In this document: positions 1-4,976 of the stretch, one piece after another
Layout of the letters: each line of letters starts with the position of its first letter
How positions within the stretch are numbered: position 1 is the first letter of the stretch
From: Bacteroidales bacterium
Lineage (GTDB): Bacteria > Bacteroidota > Bacteroidia > Bacteroidales > UBA1556
Direction: 5' to 3'
Assembly (NCBI GenBank): GCA_029939445.1
Contig: JAOZSY010000160.1
Coordinates: forward strand, 1-6,133
DNA: 6,133 nt
The notes under the pieces: model-generated
The model's input: the letters and a program-made list of their open reading frames with translations, nothing else
Databases searched by the model: none
Told to the model about the DNA's origin: nothing
Position numbers and translations under genes: made by a program

Positions 1-1094
1 ACTTTATTGATAACGATCCAGGTTTTGGAAATGCTACTGATGTTTCCATAAGCGCGGGAGCAACTATTAATATAAATGAGAATATTGTTACATCAAGTTT
101 AGGTGCAGGTATTCATTATCTATATTTTAGAGTAAAAAATGCTGATGGAGTTTGGAGTCTTACCGATTCTCGGCTATTGTACGTCACAGAGAGTAATTCG
201 AGCAGCGATATTGTAGCTGCAGAATACTTTTTTGATAACGATCCAGGAATAGGACTTGCCTCTTCGCTTATTGTTGCTGCCGATAGTGCTGTGGATATTA
301 GTTCATCTGTATCTATATCGGCTTTAAATGCTGGTTTGCATAATTTATATGTAAGGGTGAAAGATGGTAATGGTAAATGGAGTCTTGCTGCACAGCAGTT
401 ATTATATAAATCAGAAAGTATTATTAATGGTAATTTAATCTCTGCAGAATACTTTTTCGATAATGACCCAGGTTTTGGAGCTGCTTCATCAATTTCTATT
501 ACTCCTGCTGATAGTATTAATATTATAGCTACTCTTAATACAAATGGTCTTGAGGCTGGTATTCATAAGCTTAATATAAGAGTTAAGGATGTAAATGGAC
601 TATGGAGTTTGAACTCTAAACGTATGCTTTATTTAATGGCAGGAGAATTATCTTCACCCAGAATTACTGCTCTTGAATACTATTTTGACCAAGACCCAGG
701 ATTAGGTAATGGAAGCTCTATTAGCCTTACGCCAAATGATGTTATTGATGTTACTGATGCTATTGCATCTTCATCATTAACTATGGGAAACCATATGTTT
801 TATGTAAGAGCTCAAGACTCAATAGGGCGATGGAGCCTTAGCGATAAACGCTTGGTTTATGTTAGCCCTGATATGGCTAGCCAAGCAATTGTTGCCATAG
901 AATACTCTGTGGATACAATAATGCCATGGGGGCAAGGGACCATTGTAAATGTAAACTCGGCTGATAGTTTGGATGAAATTTTTACTTTTAATCATGGATT
1001 GTCGGATACGCTATATCATGCTTTATACACTCGTGTGAAAGATGCCGGAGGTAGATGGAGTATGTTAGATTCTATACATTTTAGAATGGAAAAT
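1..1094 (+). repeat. Five tandem ~75-residue D-N-D-P-G repeats (protein-level)
   Basis: The Glu codon that opens each unit falls at 222, 447, 675 and 900, and by extrapolation just left of base 1. Spacings are therefore 225, 225, 228 and 225 bases. Each unit opens with E-Y-F-F-D-N-D-P-G-x-G and closes with G-x-H-x-L-Y-V-R-V-K-D, then G-x-W-S-L and L-Y. Stretches of DNA identity survive: 16 bases shared by 7-22 and 232-247, and another 16 shared by units 2 and 3 around ctgcagaatacttttt. The fifth unit is degenerate: D-N-D-P-G becomes D-T-I-M-P-W-G, although its W-S-M end is kept. The pattern of short hydrophobic strands suggests a beta-sandwich, and the Asp-rich loop could bind Ca2+, but both are inferences. 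Similar repeats occur in other Bacteroidota surface proteins as far as I recall. The array probably continues upstream of the window. Confidence 0.85.
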
Positions 1095-4000
1095 TGTATT
1101 ATTCCTACTGCAATATTTTATGTAAATAATTTATGTTTAGGCGATTCCATAACCTTATATAATAACTCATTGGATATTGATACAGCTACTGTTTACGAAT
1201 GGAATATTGGTAATAATAACATTGTAGAATCTACAGATTCCATAGAGTTTAAGATAGGGTTTGCACAAGTCGGCACCTATGATATTCTATTGAAAGTAAC
1301 TAATATGGTTTGTATTGATACAATGCTTAAATCTATAACAGTACACCCTCGACCAGCAAAAGATATTTCTTCTTTTGGAGATGTGAACTTTTGCCCTGGT
1401 AGTTTTAGTGTGCTTTCTGCAAATACTGGTGTTGGTTATCAATATCAATGGTATAAAAATGGAAGTATGATTACTAATGCCAATTCAAGTTTCTACCAGG
1501 CTCAAGACTCTGGTAGTTATTCTGCCGCAATAAGTAATATTTATAATTGTAGTGATACAACTGCAGCTATTGATATTGGTGTATACGACTTGCCAACAGC
1601 AACAGTAACCTTGATGGGGAATAATTCTTTCTGTAATGGTGATTCTGTAGTTTTAAGTGCAAATCAGGATGCTGGTTTAACTTATTCTTGGTATCATAAT
1701 GGAAGTATTATTAATGGAGAAAATTACTCTACAATAACTGTTAGCAATGCTGGCGACTATAAAGTTGAAATAAGTAATACAAATGGATGTAGCGATATGT
1801 CGTCAACAATAAGTATTAGTGTAAATCCTCTTCCAACCTCAGGAATATCATCGGGTGGAGCACTAACATTCTGCGATGGCAATAATGTACTTCTTTATGG
1901 AAGTAATGGTGTTGGCTATTCTTATCAATGGTATAAAAATGATACTGCCATTTCTGGCTCTACTTCATCATTTGTTTCAGCATTAGAGTCGGGAGAGTAT
2001 AAGGTGTATATCGAAAATACTTATCAATGTGGAGATACCTCATCAAGCTTAACCGTAATTGTGAACCCAAGCCCAGTTTCAAATATTCAATTATTAGGAA
2101 CACAGGCTATATGTATGGGCGATACTGCTGAGTTAGTAGCACCTACAATGCAAGGATTAACATATCAATGGAGAAGCTATGGTACTGATATAAATGGTGC
2201 AAATGATTCTGTTTATTATGCTTTGCAAACAGGAAATTATAGTTTGATAACAACCAATGGGTTTAATTGTAGTACTGAATCAGCTCTGCAATTAGTAACC
2301 GTGAACCCAAACCCTGGTGCTTCTATATTGCCTCTAAGTGCAACAACTTTTTGCTCTGGCGATTCGGTATTATTACAAGCAAATACAGGGTCTAATTTAA
2401 CTTATCAGTGGTTTAAGGATAATGCTGCGCTAGTTAATGATACACTTAATGGCCTTACTGCAATGTCCTCAGGAGCATATATAGTAGAGGTTAGCAATGA
2501 GTTTAGTTGTATAACTACTTCATCGGTGACTGATGTTACTGCTTTTGATATTCCAACTTCTATTTTTAGTGTAGATGCTGAGGTTTGTTCTTCAGATACT
2601 ATTCAAATTCAATATATGGGTACAGCAACTTCTAGTGCTTTCTATAATTGGAATTTTGGTGGTGCAACTATTATTGGAGGAGTGGGACAAGGACCATATA
2701 GTGTAATATGGAATAGTGCTGGTCATAAAAGTATTTCACTTATAGTAAATGAAAATAATTGCTCTTCAATAGAATTTATTGATACAACTATGGTTAATTC
2801 TGTAAGTGCAAGTATTACTGCACCAATTACATCTGTTTGCCAAGGCGATACGGTTTTGCTTACTGCTAATAGTGGTTCAGGGCTTCATTATCAGTGGCTT
2901 CAGTCTGGCAATAATTTATCTGGAGATACACTTTATTCGGTAAATGTTACAACTACGGGTATTTATCAGGTAGAGGTTATTGATGCTAGTATTGGATGCT
3001 CGCAAAAGTCAACTCCCGTAAATGTAGTTATTAATTCAACAGATTTTAGTTTGGATTTTGCAGCTTCTACGGTTAGTTTTACTCAACCTCCATTTGATGT
3101 TACTTTTAGTAATTCCACACCAAATATGAATGAGTATAATTTTCAGTGGGAATTAGGAGATGGAAACACATCAACCTTCTATAATCCTATACATACTTAT
3201 CAATATAATGGTAATTATTCGGTGGCTATGTTTGCGGAGAATAGTACTACAGGTTGCCGCGATACTCTAATAAAAATAGATTATGTTAATTGTGCCGGTG
3301 GTGCGCCAAATCCTTGTAATATTATAGCTGCAATAACTCCAACAGGGCCAGCTACTGTTTGCCAGGGCGATAGCGTATTGCTCCAAGCGAGTGCAGGAAC
3401 AGGCTATACATATCAGTGGGTTTATAATAATGTTATAATCCCCAATGCTGATAGTATTATATACTATGCTAAACTATCTGGTAATTATCGTGTAATTGTT
3501 GCCGATTTGATTTGTTCTCAAACGTCACCCGCATTTATACTTAATAATTATCCAAGTATCTTTCCTGTAATACAAGCTAGTGGATTAATACAGCCTTGTA
3601 CTACCGATAGCCTTGAGTTAAGTTTATTGGTTAATTATACTAACTATAACTGGAATACAGGACAAATTGATGCAAGTATTTATGTAAGTCAAACTGGATA
3701 TTACCAAGTTGCAGTTACTGATAATTATGGTTGTAATATGACATCTACACCTTATATAGTTAGTAATTCATACTTAAATCCTCCTGACCTTTGTTTGATT
3801 GGTGTTGATACAAGTAATCATAATCAGCTAGTGTGGGAACGACAATCCAATGCACTAATAGATAGTTTCTATGTGTATAAAGAGGGGTTTATTGCAGGGC
3901 AATATGATAAAATAGGAGCAGTTCCATTTAATCAAACTTCGGTATTTGTTGACCAAAATTCTAATCCAGCAGTTAAAGCATATAAGTATAAGATAGCGGC

Positions 4001-4883
4001 AGTAGATACCTGTGGAGGTGTTACACTATTAGGTAATTTCCATAAAACTATTCACCTTACTATTAATGCTGGTTTAAATGGTAGTTGGAATCTAATATGG
4101 GATGGATATGAAGGTTTTGCTTTTAGCACTTATCGTATTTATCGTGGTACAAACACCAATAATATGAGTTTGCTAACTCAGTTGCCAAGTTCTGCAACTT
4201 CTTATACCGACTTGAATCCACCAACAGGCACTGTTTATTATCAAATAGAGATAATAAAAACTACCGGATGTTATCCTGATACAACAGTTGCAAAGGTGAA
4301 TACAAATTATAATTCGTCGAGGAGTAATACTGCAAATAATGCCAATATAAATCCTGTATATTTAACAGCAGATTTTAATGCTGATATACAGACTGGTGTT
4401 TGGCCTATTCAGGTAACATTTGAAGATGCATCTTCTGGTGGCCCCGATGCATGGCATTGGAACTTTGGCGATGGTAATACAAGTGTAGAGCAAAACCCTA
4501 ATCATACATATAATAATACAGGTGTATATACTGTAAGTCTAGCAATATGTAATGGCGAAATTTGCGATACTATTGTCAAAACTAATTATATAGAAGTTCT
4601 TCCAAATGGTATGGTAGAAATAGGAGTGGAGATGAGCGCTAAGCTATATCCAAATCCTAATGATGGAAACTTTACTCTGGAGATAAATGATAGAAATAGT
4701 CATCAACTGGAAGTGCATATATATAACACATTAGGCGCGGAAATTTATTCTGAAAGCTTTGTATCAAATGGCAAAACTTTGAAGCACTTAAAGCTAAATG
4801 ACCTTTCCAATGGAGTTTATTTTATCCATTTAAATACTAAGGATAAGGTGGTTTATAGATCTAAGTTTATAAAGCAAGACTAA
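1..4883 (+). CDS. Giant modular T9SS-secreted adhesin-like protein, 5' partial
   Basis: The frame is open from the first complete codon at base 3 to TAA at 4881-4883, giving 1626 residues without the true N-terminus. Residues below are counted from base 3. Domains in order: five E-Y-F-F-D-N-D-P-G repeats (1-364); a degenerate PKD-like domain (365-449); five Ig-like domains of 80 residues (452-850); a PKD variant (851-933); an Ig-like domain (934-1011); a PKD domain with W-E-L-G-D-G (1014-1097); two Ig-like domains (1098-1259); two fibronectin-III-like domains (1260-1433); an Asn/Ser-rich linker; a PKD domain with W-N-F-G-D-G (1454-1534); and a type A T9SS sorting domain (1545-1626). No catalytic motif or transmembrane segment is visible, and any signal peptide lies upstream. 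The TTG at 177 is not the start, because the frame and the first repeat continue to its left. From family knowledge, such proteins are exported by T9SS and anchored at the surface or released. A role in adhesion or matrix binding is inferred. An enzyme domain upstream of the window cannot be excluded. Confidence 0.93.
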   Translation, partial: FIDNDPGFGNATDVSISAGATININENIVTSSLGAGIHYLYFRVKNADGVWSLTDSRLLYVTESNSSSDIVAAEYFFDNDPGIGLASSLIVAADSAVDISSSVSISALNAGLHNLYVRVKDGNGKWSLAAQQLLYKSESIINGNLISAEYFFDNDPGFGAASSISITPADSINIIATLNTNGLEAGIHKLNIRVKDVNGLWSLNSKRMLYLMAGELSSPRITALEYYFDQDPGLGNGSSISLTPNDVIDVTDAIASSSLTMGNHMFYVRAQDSIGRWSLSDKRLVYVSPDMASQAIVAIEYSVDTIMPWGQGTIVNVNSADSLDEIFTFNHGLSDTLYHALYTRVKDAGGRWSMLDSIHFRMENCIIPTAIFYVNNLCLGDSITLYNNSLDIDTATVYEWNIGNNNIVESTDSIEFKIGFAQVGTYDILLKVTNMVCIDTMLKSITVHPRPAKDISSFGDVNFCPGSFSVLSANTGVGYQYQWYKNGSMITNANSSFYQAQDSGSYSAAISNIYNCSDTTAAIDIGVYDLPTATVTLMGNNSFCNGDSVVLSANQDAGLTYSWYHNGSIINGENYSTITVSNAGDYKVEISNTNGCSDMSSTISISVNPLPTSGISSGGALTFCDGNNVLLYGSNGVGYSYQWYKNDTAISGSTSSFVSALESGEYKVYIENTYQCGDTSSSLTVIVNPSPVSNIQLLGTQAICMGDTAELVAPTMQGLTYQWRSYGTDINGANDSVYYALQTGNYSLITTNGFNCSTESALQLVTVNPNPGASILPLSATTFCSGDSVLLQANTGSNLTYQWFKDNAALVNDTLNGLTAMSSGAYIVEVSNEFSCITTSSVTDVTAFDIPTSIFSVDAEVCSSDTIQIQYMGTATSSAFYNWNFGGATIIGGVGQGPYSVIWNSAGHKSISLIVNENNCSSIEFIDTTMVNSVSASITAPITSVCQGDTVLLTANSGSGLHYQWLQSGNNLSGDTLYSVNVTTTGIYQVEVIDASIGCSQKSTPVNVVINSTDFSLDFAASTVSFTQPPFDVTFSNSTPNMNEYNFQWELGDGNTSTFYNPIHTYQYNGNYSVAMFAENSTTGCRDTLIKIDYVNCAGGAPNPCNIIAAITPTGPATVCQGDSVLLQASAGTGYTYQWVYNNVIIPNADSIIYYAKLSGNYRVIVADLICSQTSPAFILNNYPSIFPVIQASGLIQPCTTDSLELSLLVNYTNYNWNTGQIDASIYVSQTGYYQVAVTDNYGCNMTSTPYIVSNSYLNPPDLCLIGVDTSNHNQLVWERQSNALIDSFYVYKEGFIAGQYDKIGAVPFNQTSVFVDQNSNPAVKAYKYKIAAVDTCGGVTLLGNFHKTIHLTINAGLNGSWNLIWDGYEGFAFSTYRIYRGTNTNNMSLLTQLPSSATSYTDLNPPTGTVYYQIEIIKTTGCYPDTTVAKVNTNYNSSRSNTANNANINPVYLTADFNADIQTGVWPIQVTFEDASSGGPDAWHWNFGDGNTSVEQNPNHTYNNTGVYTVSLAICNGEICDTIVKTNYIEVLPNGMVEIGVEMSAKLYPNPNDGNFTLEINDRNSHQLEVHIYNTLGAEIYSESFVSNGKTLKHLKLNDLSNGVYFIHLNTKDKVVYRSKFIKQD
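1095..1349 (+). other. Degenerate PKD-like domain
   Basis: About 85 residues starting at the Cys codon at 1095. The Y-E-W-N-I-G segment and the later G-T-Y-D-I-L-L-K-V-T-N strand match the PKD pattern of W-x-F-G-D-G followed by G-x-Y-x-V-x-L-x-V. The G-D-G turn itself is replaced by G-N-N-N, so this is a diverged copy. It separates the D-N-D-P-G repeats from the Ig-like array. PKD domains are beta-sandwich spacers or carbohydrate/protein-binding modules in extracellular proteins. Confidence 0.6.
1356..2552 (+). repeat. Five Ig-like domains in exact 240-base register
   Basis: The first Cys codon of each unit lies at 1392, 1632, 1872, 2112 and 2352, exactly 240 bases apart. The second Cys lies at 1548, 1788, 2028, 2268 and 2508, always 156 bases after the first. 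Each unit reads roughly F-C-x-G-D-S-V-x-L-x-A-N, then Y-x-W-Y-x-N, then S-G-x-Y-x-V-x-I-S-N, then C and a V-N-P-x-P linker. This is the standard Ig fold layout of Cys, Trp, Y-x-V, Cys, with a likely intradomain disulfide. The proteins have diverged between units, but DNA identity remains locally, for example 19 identical bases at 1443-1461 and 1923-1941. Units of this kind are common as stalks in Bacteroidota T9SS cargo. Confidence 0.88.
2553..2801 (+). other. PKD variant domain (W-N-F-G-G type)
   Basis: About 83 residues containing Y-N-W-N-F-G-G-A-T-I-I, then G-Q-G-P-Y-S-V-I-W, then G-H-K-S-I-S-L-I-V-N-E-N-N-C. This is the PKD variant, frequent in Bacteroidota surface proteins, in which the G-D-G turn is replaced by G-G-A and a G-P-Y-x-V-x-W strand is present. 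Its Cys codon at 2586 falls 234 bases after the fifth Ig Cys, so it almost keeps the 80-residue spacing of the preceding array. Confidence 0.7.
2802..3035 (+). other. Ig-like domain 6
   Basis: A 78-residue unit with V-C-Q-G-D-T-V-L-L-T-A-N (Cys codon at 2838), H-Y-Q-W, G-I-Y-Q-V-E-V and a second Cys in I-G-C-S. It is clearly of the same family as the five-unit array upstream, but is separated from it by a PKD variant. It most resembles Ig-like domain 7 at the V-C-Q-G-D motif. Confidence 0.8.
3042..3293 (+). other. PKD domain with canonical G-D-G turn
   Basis: An 84-residue domain containing F-D-V-T-F-S-N-S-T, F-Q-W-E-L-G-D-G-N-T-S, N-P-I-H-T-Y and G-N-Y-S-V-A-M-F-A. These are the hallmark strands of PKD domains (W-x-F-G-D-G, P-x-H-x-Y, G-x-Y-x-V). 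It ends at a Cys codon at 3291 followed by a short Gly/Pro linker into the next Ig-like domain. Confidence 0.87.
3294..3551 (+). other. Ig-like domain 7
   Basis: About 86 residues including a Gly/Pro/Asn linker. The core carries V-C-Q-G-D-S-V-L-L-Q-A-S (Cys codon at 3360), Y-T-Y-Q-W, S-G-N-Y-R-V-I-V and a second Cys in L-I-C-S. It belongs to the same family as the five-unit array. Confidence 0.8.
3552..3779 (+). other. Ig/PKD-like domain 8 of the W-N-T-G type
   Basis: About 76 residues with Q-P-C-T-T-D-S-L-E-L, Y-N-W-N-T-G, I-Y-V-S-Q-T-G-Y-Y-Q-V-A-V-T-D and Y-G-C. It differs from the Y-Q-W-Y Ig-like units of this protein. It looks more like the repeats of the convergent gene, which carry W-S-T-G, W-S-N-G and W-N-T-G at the same place. 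Confidence 0.65.
3780..4301 (+). other. Two fibronectin-III-like domains
   Basis: The first (3780-4052) runs from P-P-D-L-C through L-V-W-E-R, F-Y-V-Y-K-E-G, then a V-F-V-D strand and Y-K-Y-K-I-A-A-V-D. The second (4053-4301) has W-N-L-I-W-D-G-Y-E-G, Y-R-I-Y-R-G-T, S-Y-T-D and V-Y-Y-Q-I-E-I. The paired pattern of L-x-W, Y-x-I/V-Y-R, S-Y-x-D and Y-Y-x-I is typical of fibronectin-III-like modules near the C-terminus of Bacteroidota secreted proteins. An Asn/Ser-rich flexible linker (4302-4361) follows. Confidence 0.65.
4362..4604 (+). other. C-terminal canonical PKD domain
   Basis: An 81-residue domain with F-N-A-D, I-Q-V-T-F-E-D-A-S-S-G, W-H-W-N-F-G-D-G-N-T-S, N-P-N-H-T-Y and G-V-Y-T-V-S-L. 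It is the best PKD match in the window. PKD domains often sit just before the T9SS sorting domain. A ten-residue spacer (4605-4634) leads into that domain. Confidence 0.92.
4635..4880 (+). other. T9SS type A C-terminal sorting domain
   Basis: The last 82 residues. Hallmarks are A-K-L-Y-P-N-P-N-D-G-N-F (a Y-P-N-P motif followed by G-x-F), then V-H-I-Y-N-T-L-G, L-N-D-L-S-N-G-V-Y-F-I and a basic K-F-I-K-Q-D end. This fits the type A sorting domain family (TIGR04183). In that family the domain directs the protein through the outer membrane by T9SS and is usually cleaved by a PorU-type sortase, with attachment to a lipid/polysaccharide anchor. Presence of the T9SS machinery elsewhere in this genome is inferred. 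Confidence 0.94.
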
Positions 4884-4897
4884 ACTCTAGCATAATT

Positions 4898-4940
4898 ATA
4901 AAACCCCTAATTACAACTGTAATTAGGGGTTTTATTTTTT
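4898..4940. terminator. Rho-independent terminator, probably bidirectional
   Basis: A perfect 17-bp inverted repeat (4898-4914 pairing with 4919-4935) encloses a 4-base loop, aact. The stem holds a C4/G4 block flanked by A/T pairs. On the + side the stem merges into ttttattttttg, a good T-tract, 14 bases after the + gene's stop codon. On the - side the tail is ttttataattat, weaker but still T/A-rich, 41 bases after the - gene's stop. Its place between two convergent stop codons supports shared use. Confidence 0.9.
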
Positions 4941-4976
4941 GTAATTTTAACTGCAAGTATAATTGAAGAGTAGATA

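Noticed and set aside
1356..2552. Regular 240-base periodicity as a possible CRISPR or DNA-level satellite array
   Set aside because: The period falls in one open frame, is a multiple of three, and is conserved mainly at protein level (Cys, Trp, Tyr), so it reflects repeated protein domains.
3780..4301. Hidden enzyme (glycoside hydrolase or peptidase) between the Ig-like and PKD regions
   Set aside because: The region is only about 174 residues and reads as two beta-sandwich fibronectin-like units; no catalytic motif such as H-E-x-x-H or G-x-S-x-G was found.
1..4883. Possible target of a diversity-generating retroelement, given the repeated surface modules
   Set aside because: No template repeat, reverse transcriptase or A-biased variable repeat is visible; divergence between units is spread out and not concentrated at adenines.
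4898..4935. Inverted repeat as an insertion sequence end or attachment site
   Set aside because: It is a single compact hairpin with a 4-base loop and T-tails between two stop codons, which a terminator explains fully; no transposase or second copy is present.
4884..4976. Small gene or regulatory RNA in the intergenic gap
   Set aside because: Only 93 bases, mostly occupied by the terminator hairpin; no start codon with a ribosome binding site and no promoter-like pair that I can support.
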